From Cryomorphaceae bacterium (GTDB lineage: Bacteria; Bacteroidota; Bacteroidia; Flavobacteriales; Schleiferiaceae), in contig JAFIEY010000206.1 in the NCBI GenBank assembly GCA_020832345.1, forward strand, positions 1 through 50,221: 50,221 nt of DNA. Reading direction: 5' to 3'. Positions 17,906-29,809 of the stretch are shown here, one piece after another. Position 1 is the stretch's first letter; each line of letters begins with the position of its first letter. The notes under the pieces were generated by a model. That model was not told where the DNA came from. It saw only the letters and a list, made by a program, of their open reading frames with translations, and made no database searches. The translations under genes were made by a program, and so were the position numbers.

Positions 17906-18670
17906 ATGAGATGCTTAATATTTGGCTTGGTTTTAATAAGCTTTTTTTCGACCTGTAATAAAATTGATGATTCGGGAAATTATATAAATTTGAATTTTGC
18001 AGATATTTCCAATAAACCTTGGATAAATCAGAACCACACCTACGGAAAGCTTATAGATATTGATGGAAATGAATATGCGACGATTAAGGTAGGTCATTAT
18101 GAATGGATGGCTGAAAATCTGAAAACCAGCAGGTTTTGTAACGGTGACTCCATACCCCATGAAGCTGACTCCATAGGATGGAGTAATTTAAGCACGACTG
18201 CATGGTCGCATTTTGACAATAACCATCAATTTGAATTCGCAGTGGGTAAATTATATAATGGATTTTCTGTTTTAGACACGCGAAATATTTGTCCATGCAA
18301 TTGGCGCATACCCACAAAAGAAGAGTGGGAATATTTGATTAATGAAAATAATGGCACGACGAAGGCCGGCAGTATGTTGAAGAGTGAAGTAACCCATAGT
18401 TCATCCGCTGATCCCGATTGGTTTTGGCAGCCCGACAATTATGGCGCTGACAACGCAAGCGGTTTCTCGGCCTTGCCCGGCGGTGAACGCTCTCACAATG
18501 GGGAGTTCAACTGGATGGGGATGACCGGGAATTGGTGGAGTTCTACCGAAGTTGTAAGTAACAGTTTAGTCGCTATTGCAATATTACATCAGACCAATGC
18601 TTTGGGGATTGGCAACCTTAATCTGGGAAATGGATTTTCGGTACGTTGCGTTAGGGAAACGGAAAAGTGA
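17906..18670 (+). CDS. FISUMP-domain lipoprotein
   Basis: 254 residues from ATG 17906 (GTG at 17900 adds two). MRCLIFGLVLISFFSTC is a lipoprotein signal peptide with Cys17 as the lipidation site. Most of the mature protein is one 'Fibrobacter succinogenes major paralogous' domain: IKVGHYEWMAENLKTSRFCNGDSIP (about 52-76), NICPCNWRIPTKEEWEYL, GFSALPGGERSHNGEFNWMG, NWWSSTE and GFSVRCVRE at the end. Such domains are abundant in exported Bacteroidetes and Fibrobacteres proteins and resemble formylglycine-enzyme/C-type-lectin-like folds; the molecular role is not known. It stands alone and is followed by repeat copy B. Confidence 0.85.
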   Translation: MRCLIFGLVLISFFSTCNKIDDSGNYINLNFADISNKPWINQNHTYGKLIDIDGNEYATIKVGHYEWMAENLKTSRFCNGDSIPHEADSIGWSNLSTTAWSHFDNNHQFEFAVGKLYNGFSVLDTRNICPCNWRIPTKEEWEYLINENNGTTKAGSMLKSEVTHSSSADPDWFWQPDNYGADNASGFSALPGGERSHNGEFNWMGMTGNWWSSTEVVSNSLVAIAILHQTNALGIGNLNLGNGFSVRCVRETEK

Positions 18671-18750
18671 AATATCAAAAAAAATTCAAATTTCCAAAAA
18701 GTTTAATGGTCTCACTCTTTGGTGTGAACCCGCCAAAACTTTCCAAATAA

Positions 18751-18887
18751 GAGTCCACTCCAAAAAAGGATGATTTCAATCAAAATCGAGAGGATTTTTG
18801 AACCGGAGCTAATTAGTTGTTAGTGAGGATTCAAAAGTCTATAGACAAGGAAGATTTTGGCAGAAAGGGTCTTTTTAGAGCAGACTC
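18751..18887 (+). repeat. Dispersed repeat with terminal inverted repeats, copy B
   Basis: 137 bp from GAGTCCACTCC to GAGCAGACTC. It shares long identical blocks with copy A on the other strand, for example AGGATTCAAAAGTCTATAG and ACAAGGAAGATTTTGGCA. It differs by scattered substitutions and about 12 extra bases near 18815-18830 (around TAATTAGTTGTTAG). Like copy A it lies between the 3' ends of convergent genes (FISUMP gene and gltA). Confidence 0.8.
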
Positions 18888-18902
18888 AAAAATGTTTGTC
18901 GC

Positions 18903-18939
18903 AAAAAAAAAAAGCCGCTCAATTTGAACGGCTTTTTTT
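18903..18939. terminator. Bidirectional terminator between the FISUMP gene and gltA
   Basis: GCCG (18914-18917) pairs with CGGC (18929-18932), extended inward, and is flanked by 11 A on the left and 7 T on the right. It works in either direction; on the minus strand an internal mismatch becomes a G-U pair and the T tract is longer, so it best fits the end of gltA. Confidence 0.85.
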
Positions 18940-18956
18940 GAATTATATGGGATTAT

Positions 18957-20264
18957 TTACTTTGCTGCAAATTTAGCTTTCAGCAATTCCGTTGTTGTAG
19001 AACCAGGTCGTTCAATTGGAAACCCGAGTACGCGATCCCAAATCAAACTGGCCATGGTACCCAATGAGCGACTAACACCAAACATAACGGTATAGAAATC
19101 GTACTGGGTAAGTCCATAGTGCATGAGCAACTGACCTGAATGTGCATCCACATTTGGCCAAGGATTTTTTACTTTTCCGGTGGCTTTGAGGATGTCGGGC
19201 ACAACTTCATATACACGGCTTACGATGAGGAATAATTCATCGTGCGGCATGTGTTCCATGGCAAATTCACGTTGGGCTGTGTATCGGGGATCGGTTTTCC
19301 GCAAAACTGCGTGACCAAATCCGGGTATAACTTTCCCGTCGTTGAGGGTTTTCTTCACATACGACGCTATTTGCTCTTTTGATGGTAATCCACCCCCCAA
19401 CTCGTCGCGCATAGAAAGAATCCAGCGGATTACCTCCTGATTGGCCAAACCGTGAAGAGGACCAGCCAATCCGGCCATTCCTGCTGTAAATGATAAATAA
19501 GGGTCACTAAGTGCGCTGCCCACCAAATGAATGGCATGGGCTGAAACATTACCTCCCTCATGGTCTGCATGAATGGTCATGTACATACGCATGAGTTCGT
19601 AAAACTCTTCGTTGTTAAAACCGAGCATGTGAGCAAAATTACCAGACCAGTCGAGCTTGCTATTGGGCTCGATATGGTCGCCTTCGTGGTACATCCTACG
19701 GTAAATATAAGCTGCAATACGTGGAAGACGAGCAATGAGGTTCATGGCATCTTCATATACAGGCTCCCAATAATCCTTTTTGTTAATACCTTCTCTGTAA
19801 GCACGCTGAAATTCCGACTCCGTGCGAAGGGCAGTAATTCCCGCCAAAAACTGGGTCATTGGATGGGCATGTTTGGGAAATGCGTCAATAATTTTAAAGA
19901 CGTGGTGTGGCACTTGTGCCCGTCTTGCCCAATTATTACTCATCCGGCGAACATCGTCCTCTGAAGGTAGTTCGTTCATCAACATGAGATAAAAAATACC
20001 TTCGGGTAATGGTTGTTTACCTCCCGGGTATGCGGGTAACTTTTCTTGTAATTCGGGAATACTATAACCGCGAAAGCGAATACCTTCTTCCGCATCGAGT
20101 TTGGAAGTTTCGGTAATCAGTGCTGGCATACCACGCATACCGGCGTATAGTTGTGATACTTTTATCTCGCCAATGACTTCATCTCCGTGGGCGGCGATAA
20201 AGTCCTTTACTTCCTTGACGGAGTTCTCAATCCTCGATTCAAAATGCGCTTTTAACTTATCCAT
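18957..20264 (-). CDS. gltA: Citrate synthase (eukaryotic-like form)
   Basis: 435 residues. Condenses acetyl-CoA with oxaloacetate to citrate at the entry to the TCA cycle. Catalytic residues are in place: His271 in AGPLHGLANQEV, His318 in GFGHAVLRKTDPRY and Asp372 in NVDAHSGQLL. The sequence style (RGMPALITETSKLDAEEGIRFRGYSI, NFAHMLGF, HADHEGGNVSAH) is that of the eukaryotic/mitochondrial-like type typical of Bacteroidetes, not the E. coli hexameric type. Twenty bases separate it from eno upstream, and a bidirectional terminator follows, so it is probably the last gene of a carA-eno-gltA transcript. Confidence 0.94.
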   Translation of the reverse strand: MDKLKAHFESRIENSVKEVKDFIAAHGDEVIGEIKVSQLYAGMRGMPALITETSKLDAEEGIRFRGYSIPELQEKLPAYPGGKQPLPEGIFYLMLMNELPSEDDVRRMSNNWARRAQVPHHVFKIIDAFPKHAHPMTQFLAGITALRTESEFQRAYREGINKKDYWEPVYEDAMNLIARLPRIAAYIYRRMYHEGDHIEPNSKLDWSGNFAHMLGFNNEEFYELMRMYMTIHADHEGGNVSAHAIHLVGSALSDPYLSFTAGMAGLAGPLHGLANQEVIRWILSMRDELGGGLPSKEQIASYVKKTLNDGKVIPGFGHAVLRKTDPRYTAQREFAMEHMPHDELFLIVSRVYEVVPDILKATGKVKNPWPNVDAHSGQLLMHYGLTQYDFYTVMFGVSRSLGTMASLIWDRVLGFPIERPGSTTTELLKAKFAAK

Positions 20265-20284
20265 GTATGTGGTGTTTTATTTGA

Positions 20285-22698
<2,414 letters not shown>

Positions 22699-22704
22699 GG
22701 CGTG

Positions 22705-22712
22705 CAAAGGTA
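22705..22712 (-). promoter_or_regulatory. -7 element of the carA operon
   Basis: Minus strand TACCTTTG matches TAnnTTTG exactly; the -33 position reads GTTC rather than TTG. The predicted start of transcription (about 22698-22700) falls on the ATG of carA. Confidence 0.5.
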
Positions 22713-22780
22713 AGATTTAAGAAAAAAATTGAACGACCTTTTATCCGAATCCGGTGGATAAAAAACCAAATTATAGGTTA

Positions 22781-22818
22781 AAAAAAAGGGACAATGAAAA
22801 AATCATTGTCCCTTTTAA
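22781..22818 (-). terminator. Terminator of the ribosomal superoperon
   Basis: GGGACAATGA (22788-22797) pairs perfectly with TCATTGTCCC (22803-22812) over a 5-base loop. On the minus strand the stem is followed by seven T. It lies about 20 bases past rplQ and marks the end of the roughly 17 kb ribosomal transcription unit. Confidence 0.93.
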
Positions 22819-22837
22819 AAAATAAGATAAACAAAAT

Positions 22838-23491
22838 CTAAGCATTGTCCTCTTTTGCATCATTTTTACCTTCGGCATCTTCTGATTTAGCGGCTTTAGG
22901 AGCAGCTTCAGCCTTAGTTTCTTCTTTGGGTGCTTCTGCTTTAGCTTTAGGCGCTGCTTGGGCTTTCGGTTCAGCTTTCGCTTTTGGCTCAGCTTTAGAT
23001 TCCGCTTTTTTAGATTCCGCTTTTGGTGCAGTTTCAGTCTTTGCAGTTTCGGTGCTGGCGGCATCAGAAGATTTTCCACCACGACGACTTCTGCGCGTTG
23101 TCTTTTTGGTTTCTTCTTTTCCGGCGTAAAGCTCGTTGTAATCGACCAACTCGATCATGGCCATTTGTGCGTTATCACCTAAGCGTGTGCCCAATTTGAT
23201 AATTCTGGTATAACCACCGGGACGGTCAGCAACCTTAACGGCAACATCGCGAAACAGTTCCGTAACGGCGTGTTTGTTCTTAAGATAGCTAAACACAATC
23301 CTTCTGGAGTGTGTTGTATCATTTTTTGATTTGGTGATCAAAGGTTCGACATATTTACGCAATTCACGTGCTTTAGCCACAGTGGTCTCAATGCGTTTAT
23401 GCTCGATCAATGAACAAGCCATATTGGAGAGCATCGCCTTTCGGTGTGATGCGGTACGACCTAAATGGTTGAATTTTTTTCCGTGTCTCAT
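22838..23491 (-). CDS. rplQ: 50S ribosomal protein L17 with long charged C-terminal tail
   Basis: 217 residues. Residues 1-125 or so are ordinary L17 ([20 protein letters not shown] at the start), a protein near the peptide exit tunnel. The remaining 85-90 residues are a low-complexity tail of Ala, Lys, Glu and Pro with repeated [13 protein letters not shown] units, ending in an acidic [14 protein letters not shown]17 is about 120-130 residues in most bacteria; tails exist in Bacteroidetes but this one is long. Last gene of the superoperon, 42 bases after rpoA, followed by the terminator. Confidence 0.95.
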   Translation of the reverse strand: MRHGKKFNHLGRTASHRKAMLSNMACSLIEHKRIETTVAKARELRKYVEPLITKSKNDTTHSRRIVFSYLKNKHAVTELFRDVAVKVADRPGGYTRIIKLGTRLGDNAQMAMIELVDYNELYAGKEETKKTTRRSRRGGKSSDAASTETAKTETAPKAESKKAESKAEPKAKAEPKAQAAPKAKAEAPKEETKAEAAPKAAKSEDAEGKNDAKEDNA

Positions 23492-23533
23492 TATCTATAT
23501 TGACTTTTCTTTATTGAGGCTTACCCAATAAAA

Positions 23534-24526
23534 TTACTCTTTGTCTAATTTGTATTTTGAAAGATCCATACCGAATTCCAGTCCTTTGTTGGCGACCAAC
23601 TCGTCCAGTTCAGTAAGTGATTTCTTTCCGAAGTTTCTAAACTTCATCAAGTCTGATTTGGTATAAGTAACCAAATCTCCGAGGGTATCAACTTCTGCGG
23701 CTTTAAGACAATTCAAGGCACGAACAGAAAGATCTAAATCTGCAAGTTTGGTCTTCAAAAGTTGACGCATGTGCAGAATTTCCTCATCGTAGGTTTCAAC
23801 TTCGGCAGTTGGGCTTGATTCGATGTCGATAAGATCATCAGAGAAAAGCATAAAGTGCTGAATGAGGATTTTAGCCGCTTCGGTAAGGGCATCCTGCGCG
23901 TGAACACTTCCGTCAGTAATCACTTCAATGATGAGCTTTTCAAAGTCCGTCTTTTGCTCAACACGGAAATTTTCAATACTGTACTTAACGTTTTTGATGG
24001 GGGTAAAGATTGCATCTAGGAAGATGGTTCCAACCGGAGCGGTAACTTTACGGTTATCCTCAGCGGGAACATATCCACGACCCTTTTCAATATTGAGTTC
24101 AAAATTGAGTTTGACTGTATCATCCATGTGGCAGATTACCAGATCGGGGTTCAAAACTTGAAACCCACTGATAAACTGAGCGAGGTCACCGGCTGTCAAT
24201 TTATCTTGTCCAGAAACAGAAACCTTCACCAATTCTGAATCTTGCTCTTCAATTTGCTTTTTGAAACGTACTTGTTTAAGGTTAAGTACAATTTCAGTTA
24301 CGTCTTCAACAACGCCTTTAATGGTAGAAAACTCGTGGTCAACACCTTCAATACGCAATGAAGTGATGGCGTAACCTTCAAGAGAAGATAGCAACACTCT
24401 GCGAAGTGCATTACCAATGGTCAGACCATAACCCGGTTCAAGTGGACGAAATTCAAATTGTCCTTCGAACTCGTTGGCGTAATTCAAGATTACTTTATCA
24501 GGTTTTTGAAAATTCAAAATTGCCAT
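23534..24526 (-). CDS. rpoA: RNA polymerase alpha subunit
   Basis: 330 residues. Alpha dimerises to nucleate RNA polymerase assembly; its C-terminal domain contacts DNA and regulators. The N-terminal assembly domain (about 1-235) holds [25 protein letters not shown]; an acidic linker leads to the C-terminal domain (about 255-320) with [20 protein letters not shown] and the helix-hairpin-helix [15 protein letters not shown]. Twenty-two bases after rpsD, 42 before rplQ: the usual alpha-operon order. Confidence 0.97.
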   Translation of the reverse strand: MAILNFQKPDKVILNYANEFEGQFEFRPLEPGYGLTIGNALRRVLLSSLEGYAITSLRIEGVDHEFSTIKGVVEDVTEIVLNLKQVRFKKQIEEQDSELVKVSVSGQDKLTAGDLAQFISGFQVLNPDLVICHMDDTVKLNFELNIEKGRGYVPAEDNRKVTAPVGTIFLDAIFTPIKNVKYSIENFRVEQKTDFEKLIIEVITDGSVHAQDALTEAAKILIQHFMLFSDDLIDIESSPTAEVETYDEEILHMRQLLKTKLADLDLSVRALNCLKAAEVDTLGDLVTYTKSDLMKFRNFGKKSLTELDELVANKGLEFGMDLSKYKLDKE

Positions 24527-24548
24527 AATCGCTGGGGATTCAAAAATA

Positions 24549-25154
24549 TTATTTAGAGTACAATTCCACGATCAACTGTTCCTTGATATTCTCAGGAATC
24601 TGTTCGCGCTGCGGCACTATGATAAGTTTGCCGGATTTTGTGTCGTTATTCCACTCCAACCAGTCGTGAGATTGGCGGCTAGAGGAAAGCGAATCAGAGA
24701 TAGTTGAAAGACTTTTAGATTTTTCACGTACACCGATTTGATCACCGGGTTTAACGCTATAGCTGGGAATGTTGATGATATCACCATTAACAACTATGTG
24801 GCGGTGGGAAACCAACTGACGTGCAGCACGACGGGTAGGTGCAATTCCAAGGCGGTAAACAATATTGTCTAGTCTTGTTTCGCACAATTGCAACAACACC
24901 TCACCGGTGATACCTTTAGAGCGGCTAGCTTTCTCAAACATGTTGGCGAATTGTTTTTCCAAAATACCGTAGGTATATTTGGTTTTTTGCTTTTCAGCCA
25001 ACTGCACCGCGTATTCAGATTTTTTACCACGACGACGGTTGTTACCGTGCTGTCCGGGAGGGTAATTTTTGCGCTCCAGTGCGCGATCGGGACCGAAAAT
25101 AGCTTCACCAAAACGGCGGGCAATTTTTGAAGATGGGCCAGTGTATCTTGCCAT
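24549..25154 (-). CDS. rpsD: 30S ribosomal protein S4
   Basis: 201 residues. Primary 16S rRNA-binding protein that starts assembly of the small subunit body. The beginning [16 protein letters not shown] and the S4 RNA-binding domain ([34 protein letters not shown], about 90-125) are clear. The N-terminal Cys cluster of zinc-binding S4 forms is absent. Between rpsK and rpoA as in the alpha operon; in other bacteria S4 represses this operon, but no such site could be identified here. Confidence 0.96.
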   Translation of the reverse strand: MARYTGPSSKIARRFGEAIFGPDRALERKNYPPGQHGNNRRRGKKSEYAVQLAEKQKTKYTYGILEKQFANMFEKASRSKGITGEVLLQLCETRLDNIVYRLGIAPTRRAARQLVSHRHIVVNGDIINIPSYSVKPGDQIGVREKSKSLSTISDSLSSSRQSHDWLEWNNDTKSGKLIIVPQREQIPENIKEQLIVELYSK

Positions 25155-25182
25155 AACTAGGAAAATTCTTTAAAATGAAAAA

Positions 25183-25572
25183 TTAGACTCTTCTGCGTTT
25201 GGGTGGGCGACATCCGTTGTGCGGAAGAGGGGTTACGTCGATAATCTCGGTAACTTCAATACCTGCATTGTGAATGGTGCGGATGGCGCTTTCACGACCG
25301 GCACCTGGGCCTTTTACATAGACCTTCACCTTTTTCAAACCTGCTTCTGAAGCTACCGCAGCCGCGTCTTCAGCTGCAGTTTGCGCAGCGTATGGGGTGT
25401 TTTTCTTCGACCCGCGGAATCCCATTTTTCCGGCAGATGACCAGGAGATTACCTGACCATTGTTGTTGGTCAAAGAAACAATAATGTTGTTGAAGGTGGC
25501 AGAAATGTGTGCTTGGCCCATGGCCTCAACAACAACTTTTCTCTTCTTCGTGCTTTTGGTTGATTTTGCCAT
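25183..25572 (-). CDS. rpsK: 30S ribosomal protein S11
   Basis: 129 residues. Small-subunit platform protein near the E site and the Shine-Dalgarno/anti-SD helix. [46 protein letters not shown] and the end [10 protein letters not shown] are diagnostic. The N-terminus carries a short basic extension ([11 protein letters not shown]). Twelve bases after rpsM, 28 before rpsD. Confidence 0.96.
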   Translation of the reverse strand: MAKSTKSTKKRKVVVEAMGQAHISATFNNIIVSLTNNNGQVISWSSAGKMGFRGSKKNTPYAAQTAAEDAAAVASEAGLKKVKVYVKGPGAGRESAIRTIHNAGIEVTEIIDVTPLPHNGCRPPKRRRV

Positions 25573-25584
25573 CTCTCAGATAGA

Positions 25585-25962
25585 TTATTTGGTTGCCTTC
25601 TTCTTGTTGGCAACAGTTTTACGACGGCCCTTACGGGTACGAGAGTTATTCTTGGTTCGCTGTCCACGAAGGGGAAGACCCAAACGGTGACGGATACCAC
25701 GGTAACAGCCAATGTCCATCAATCGCTTGATGTTTAACTGCGTTTCTGAACGCAATTCACCTTCAACTTTGAAATTGTCGGTAATGGAATTACGAATGGA
25801 AGTGATCTGATCATCACTCCAATCATTGACTTTTGTGTCGTAGTCAACACCTGCCGATTCCAAAATTTGGCGGGCACGGCTGCGTCCTACTCCATAAATG
25901 TACGTGAGTCCAATCTCACCTCTTTTTTGTTTGGGTAAATCTACCCCTGAAATTCTAGCCAT
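25585..25962 (-). CDS. rpsM: 30S ribosomal protein S13
   Basis: 125 residues. Small-subunit head protein that forms intersubunit bridges and contacts the P-site t[36 protein letters not shown] (helix-two-turns-helix) and the basic tail [21 protein letters not shown] fit the family throughout. It follows rpmJ by 11 bases. Confidence 0.96.
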   Translation of the reverse strand: MARISGVDLPKQKRGEIGLTYIYGVGRSRARQILESAGVDYDTKVNDWSDDQITSIRNSITDNFKVEGELRSETQLNIKRLMDIGCYRGIRHRLGLPLRGQRTKNNSRTRKGRRKTVANKKKATK

Positions 25963-25973
25963 ACGAAATGGGA

Positions 25974-26090
25974 TTAACCTTGTCTTTGTTTGAACTTAGG
26001 ATTCTTTTTGTTGATCACATATAAGCGACCCTTGCGGCGTACAATTTTGCACTCCGGACTTCTCTTTTTGAGTGAAGCTCTAATCTTCAT
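25974..26090 (-). CDS. rpmJ: 50S ribosomal protein L36 (zinc-free form)
   Basis: 38 residues read directly from the minus strand: it starts [17 protein letters not shown] and ends [12 protein letters not shown]. It keeps only one of the four residues that bind zinc in C+ L36 (a single Cys14), so it is the C- form. It sits between infA (11 bases) and rpsM (11 bases), the expected place. Confidence 0.94.
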   Translation of the reverse strand: MKIRASLKKRSPECKIVRRKGRLYVINKKNPKFKQRQG

Positions 26091-26101
26091 TGCTGCGGTT
26101 T

Positions 26102-26317
26102 TTAGTATCTATAAGTAATTCTTGCCTTGGACAAATCATACGGCGACATCTCCATCTTGACCTTATCTCCGGGCAGTAGTTTGATGTAGTTCATCCGCAT
26201 CTTACCGGAAATGTGTGCCGTTACTATGTGGCCATTCTCCAACTCAACGCGAAACACTGCGTTGGATAGTGCCTCAATTATTGTTCCGTCTTGTTCTATT
26301 AACGATTTTTTTGACAT
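26102..26317 (-). CDS. infA: Translation initiation factor IF-1
   Basis: 71 residues, one S1/OB-fold. It binds the 30S A site during initiation with IF-2 and IF-3. [65 protein letters not shown] covers nearly the whole conserved family sequence. It follows secY directly (16 bases); the adk and map genes found here in many bacteria are absent. Confidence 0.96.
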   Translation of the reverse strand: MSKKSLIEQDGTIIEALSNAVFRVELENGHIVTAHISGKMRMNYIKLLPGDKVKMEMSPYDLSKARITYRY

Positions 26318-26333
26318 TCTGTCTGGTTGCTTA

Positions 26334-27677
26334 TTAAACGTTAAAAGTTGCTCGCCCCTTCAATCGGCCTGACTTCATCAATCCGTCATAATGACGTGCC
26401 AATAAGTAGCTTTCAATTTGTTGCAATGTATCCAAAACTACACCAACCATAATCAACAAACTGGTGCCGCCGTAAAAATAGGCAAACTGTGTGTTGATAT
26501 CTGCCTGCATGGCAAAGGCGGGTAGAATTGCTAATATAGCAAGGAAAATTGAACCTGGAAGGGTTATTCGAGATAAAACGGTATCTAAGAACTCTGCAGT
26601 TTGCTTTCCAGGTTTGATTCCGGGAATAAAACCGCCGTTCCTTTTAAGATCGTCAGCCATTTGGTTCGTGTTGATCTGAATGGCTGTATAAAAATAGGTG
26701 AATAATATGATGAGGATGGCAAAAATCAAATTGTACCAAAATCCGGCAATATCGCTAAATACGGTCACTACCCAACTTGCCGATTCACTGTCTCCTCCTG
26801 CATAACTAATAAAAGTAATGGGGATAAACATAATGGCCTGGGCAAAGATAATGGGCATTACACCCGCAGCATTTACCTTTAAAGGTATGTATTGACGAGC
26901 TGCACTTGCACCTTGCGCCAATCTACCACCGGCTACGCGCTTGGCATACTCCACCGGCACTTGTCGGACTGCCTGCACCAGCGCCACAGCGAGAATAATA
27001 ACTATAAAGAGCGCGGCGATTTCCACAATAAACAGTACCAATCCACCACCTTGACTTTCAAATCTGGAGAACAACTCCTGAAGGAAGCTCTGTGGAAGTG
27101 TTGCAATGATACCCACCATTATCAGAAGTGAAATTCCGTTACCAATACCTTTGTCTGTAATGCGCTCACCGAGCCACATGGCAAAAATGGTTCCGGCCAC
27201 GAGTACAATAATTCCCATAATCCAAAACATTTGGGGGGAAACGGTAAGTTGTACACCTTGATTTGTCAGGTTGGCGAGATATCCGGGAGCCTGAGCAGCA
27301 GTAATCAAAATTGTCAATCCGCGGGTAAGTTGGTTTTTCTTTTTGCGGCCACTTTCACCTTCCTTATCCATTTTCTGGATGGCCGGTACAGCCACTGCCA
27401 TCAATTGAATAACAATAGATGCAGAAATGTATGGCATAATACCCAGCGCAAGGATAGAGGCATTGGCAAATGCACCTCCCGTAAAAGCATTTAGGATACC
27501 GAGCAATCCACCCTCAGTTTGACTGGCCAAACCGGCCAAACTCTGGGAATCAATACCGGGCAACACAACGTTTGATCCAACGCGGAAAATAAACAACAGT
27601 CCAATGGTTAAAAGGATTTTGTCGCGCAATTCCTGGATTTCCCAAATATTTTTGATGGTATCTATAAAACGCTTCAT
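26334..27677 (-). CDS. secY: Protein translocase channel subunit SecY
   Basis: 447 residues. Ten hydrophobic segments form the inner-membrane channel for Sec-dependent export, here including all T9SS and lipoprotein precursors. Landmarks: the start [35 protein letters not shown] (about 77-91), the cytosolic loop [38 protein letters not shown] (about 238-275), and the C-terminal [24 protein letters not shown]. Ten bases after rplO in the spc part of the superoperon. Confidence 0.96.
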   Translation of the reverse strand: MKRFIDTIKNIWEIQELRDKILLTIGLLFIFRVGSNVVLPGIDSQSLAGLASQTEGGLLGILNAFTGGAFANASILALGIMPYISASIVIQLMAVAVPAIQKMDKEGESGRKKKNQLTRGLTILITAAQAPGYLANLTNQGVQLTVSPQMFWIMGIIVLVAGTIFAMWLGERITDKGIGNGISLLIMVGIIATLPQSFLQELFSRFESQGGGLVLFIVEIAALFIVIILAVALVQAVRQVPVEYAKRVAGGRLAQGASAARQYIPLKVNAAGVMPIIFAQAIMFIPITFISYAGGDSESASWVVTVFSDIAGFWYNLIFAILIILFTYFYTAIQINTNQMADDLKRNGGFIPGIKPGKQTAEFLDTVLSRITLPGSIFLAILAILPAFAMQADINTQFAYFYGGTSLLIMVGVVLDTLQQIESYLLARHYDGLMKSGRLKGRATFNV

Positions 27678-27687
27678 TCGAGAGTAT

Positions 27688-28137
27688 TTAAGCTGTTATG
27701 GCTTTACCACCGGCCTTTTCAATGGCTTCGATAGCAGATTTAGAAAACTTATTGGCGGTAACTTCTAGTGCAGCTTTTAATTCTCCACGACCTAGCACCT
27801 TTACCAAATCACTTTTTCCGCAAGCACCCAATTCATTTAAGATTTCGGGTGAAACTTTATCTGTGATGCGATTGTCATCAATCATACGCTGCAAGTCATC
27901 GAGGTTGATGGCTTTATACTCCACGCGGTTGGGATTTTTAAATCCAAACTTAGGAACGCGACGTTGTAGTGGCATTTGTCCACCTTCAAATCCTTTCTTA
28001 CGGCTATATCCGCTGCGGCTCTTGGCACCTTTGTGCCCACGAGATGCAGTTCCACCTGAACCGGAGCCTTCTCCGCGTCCGAGGCGTTTTTTTGTACGGG
28101 TTGAGCCGTTCGCTGGTTGTAAGTTATGTAAATTCAT
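27688..28137 (-). CDS. rplO: 50S ribosomal protein L15
   Basis: 149 residues. Late-assembly large-subunit protein. [43 protein letters not shown] is the Gly-rich RNA-binding start; [17 protein letters not shown] is the family signature; the C-terminal half ([27 protein letters not shown]) is the globular L18e/L15 domain. Twenty-two bases after rpmD. Confidence 0.96.
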   Translation of the reverse strand: MNLHNLQPANGSTRTKKRLGRGEGSGSGGTASRGHKGAKSRSGYSRKKGFEGGQMPLQRRVPKFGFKNPNRVEYKAINLDDLQRMIDDNRITDKVSPEILNELGACGKSDLVKVLGRGELKAALEVTANKFSKSAIEAIEKAGGKAITA

Positions 28138-28159
28138 TACAATAATTTTCTTCAGTCAA

Positions 28160-28342
28160 TTAGTTTACTTCTTCAACAGCAACCAAATGGTTGACTTTAT
28201 TGATCATACCTTGAATCTGGGGAGTCAATTCCACTTCTACCGTGGAATTCATCTTGTTAAGTCCCAGTGCAATCATGGTGTCTTTTTGGCGTTTTGGACG
28301 CTTGATGGTACTGCGTACCTTGGTTATTTTTACTTTGGCCAT
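28160..28342 (-). CDS. rpmD: 50S ribosomal protein L30
   Basis: 60 residues from the ATG at 28342; the frame is open further upstream, but those residues overlap the end of rpsE and are not conserved. [49 protein letters not shown] is the complete L30 fold. Ten bases after rpsE. Confidence 0.93.
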   Translation of the reverse strand: MAKVKITKVRSTIKRPKRQKDTMIALGLNKMNSTVEVELTPQIQGMINKVNHLVAVEEVN

Positions 28343-28352
28343 GATTAATGTT

Positions 28353-28874
28353 TTAACCGTTAAATACTTTTTCCAAAGGAATACCTCTAGTTTTGGCGAT
28401 GGTATAAGCATCGCGTAAATCCGTAAGGGCTTTGAAAGTTGCCTTCACCACATTGTGTGGGTTGGAAGATCCTTTGGACTTGGCCAAAACATCGTGTACT
28501 CCAAAACTTTCCAACACAGCACGCATCGCACCACCGGCAATTACACCGGTACCGTTTGAGGCGGGACGAAGGAAAACTCTTGATCCACCAAATTTAGCGT
28601 TTTGCTCGTGTGGGATGGTGCTTTTCAGGATGGGCACGCGAACCAAATTTTTCTTGGCATCCTCAACTGCCTTAGCAATCGCTTCAGAAACCTCTTTGGA
28701 ACGACCAGTACCGTAACCTGCAACTCCAGCTTCATTTCCTACCACAACGATAGCAGTGAATCCGAAAGTACGACCACCTTTGGTTACCTTAGTTACACGA
28801 TTGATGGCTACCAAACGATCGGTTAGTTCCAAACCGCTGGGCTTAACTCTTTGTATGTTATTCATTTTGTTCAT
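28353..28874 (-). CDS. rpsE: 30S ribosomal protein S5
   Basis: 173 residues (an ATG three codons later is an alternative start). S5 helps keep decoding accurate and forms the mRNA entry site. The N-terminal double-stranded-RNA-binding domain carries [42 protein letters not shown], with the spectinomycin-loop region in wild-type-like form; the C-terminal part has [37 protein letters not shown]. Five bases after rplR. Confidence 0.96.
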   Translation of the reverse strand: MNKMNNIQRVKPSGLELTDRLVAINRVTKVTKGGRTFGFTAIVVVGNEAGVAGYGTGRSKEVSEAIAKAVEDAKKNLVRVPILKSTIPHEQNAKFGGSRVFLRPASNGTGVIAGGAMRAVLESFGVHDVLAKSKGSSNPHNVVKATFKALTDLRDAYTIAKTRGIPLEKVFNG

Positions 28875-28879
28875 ACCGT

Positions 28880-29233
28880 TTAAAATTTAAGACCACCTTC
28901 TCGTGCGCCTTCAGCCAAAGCCTTAACACGACCGTGATACAAGTACCCGCCGCGGTCGAAACGACAGGTTGAAATATTATTTTCCAAAGCCTTTGCAGCA
29001 AGAATTTTTCCCAATTCGTTTGCTTGTTCAACTTTGTTGCCTTTGGCGTCTTTTAGTTCGTTCAGAGATGAAACACCAACGATGGTTTTACCGTTGAGAT
29101 CATCAATGAGCTGAGCATAGATAGCCTTATTGCTTCTGTACACTGAAAGACGTGGCATTTCAGGGGTTCCGGAAACATGTTTGCGAATGCGCATCCGAAT
29201 GCGGTTTCTGCGCTGAAGTTTTGTGATCGCCAT
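28880..29233 (-). CDS. rplR: 50S ribosomal protein L18
   Basis: 117 residues. Binds 5S rRNA and helps attach it to 23S rRNA. The basic start [41 protein letters not shown] and the end [28 protein letters not shown] are typical. Six bases after rplF. Confidence 0.96.
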   Translation of the reverse strand: MAITKLQRRNRIRMRIRKHVSGTPEMPRLSVYRSNKAIYAQLIDDLNGKTIVGVSSLNELKDAKGNKVEQANELGKILAAKALENNISTCRFDRGGYLYHGRVKALAEGAREGGLKF

Positions 29234-29239
29234 ACTATA

Positions 29240-29791
29240 TTATTTTCCTGCTGTTTTACCAGCTTTTCTACGAATTTGTTCTCCGACGTAGCGCACACCT
29301 TTTCCTTTGTAAGGCTCAGGTTTGCGCAATGAGCGGATTTTAGCTGCAGCCATACCCAATAATTGTTTGTCGTGTGAAGACAAGTGAATTACCGGATTTT
29401 TACCTTTAGCCATTTCCGCTTCAACTTTAATTTCTTTGGGTAATGCCACAACGATATTGTGTGAATAACCCAAGCTGAGATCGAGGCTTTGACCTTGAGA
29501 AGCGGCGCGATAACCCACACCGACCAATTCAAGAGAGCGTTTGTAACCTTCACTAACACCCACTACCATATTTTGGATAAGGGCACGGTACAATCCGTGA
29601 AGAGCTTTGTGAGGTTTTGATTCACTGGGACGCTTTACCTCCAGTATGCCATCATTAATTTCGATGGAAAAGGAAGGGTCATAGTCCTGGGTGAGCGTAC
29701 CCAACTTCCCTTTAACGGTGATCAAACCGTCTTTGGCAGTTATCTCAACGCCCTGGGGAATATTTATGAGTGCTTTACCTATTCGAGACAT
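29240..29791 (-). CDS. rplF: 50S ribosomal protein L6
   Basis: 183 residues with two similar alpha/beta domains. MSRIGKALINIPQGVEI starts the family; KSLELVGVGYRAASQG-like (KRSLELVGVGYRA) and the C-terminal signature IRSLRKPEPYKGKGVRYVGEQIRRKAGK are clear. It lies near the factor-binding site of the large subunit. Eighteen bases after rpsH. Confidence 0.96.
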   Translation of the reverse strand: MSRIGKALINIPQGVEITAKDGLITVKGKLGTLTQDYDPSFSIEINDGILEVKRPSESKPHKALHGLYRALIQNMVVGVSEGYKRSLELVGVGYRAASQGQSLDLSLGYSHNIVVALPKEIKVEAEMAKGKNPVIHLSSHDKQLLGMAAAKIRSLRKPEPYKGKGVRYVGEQIRRKAGKTAGK

Positions 29792-29809
29792 TACGCTTGA
29801 CTTAAAAAA

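Noticed and set aside
22838-23129. Plus-strand Ala/Ser/Phe-rich frame opposite the L17 tail
   Set aside because: It is the complement of the low-complexity tail of rplQ and has no independent support.
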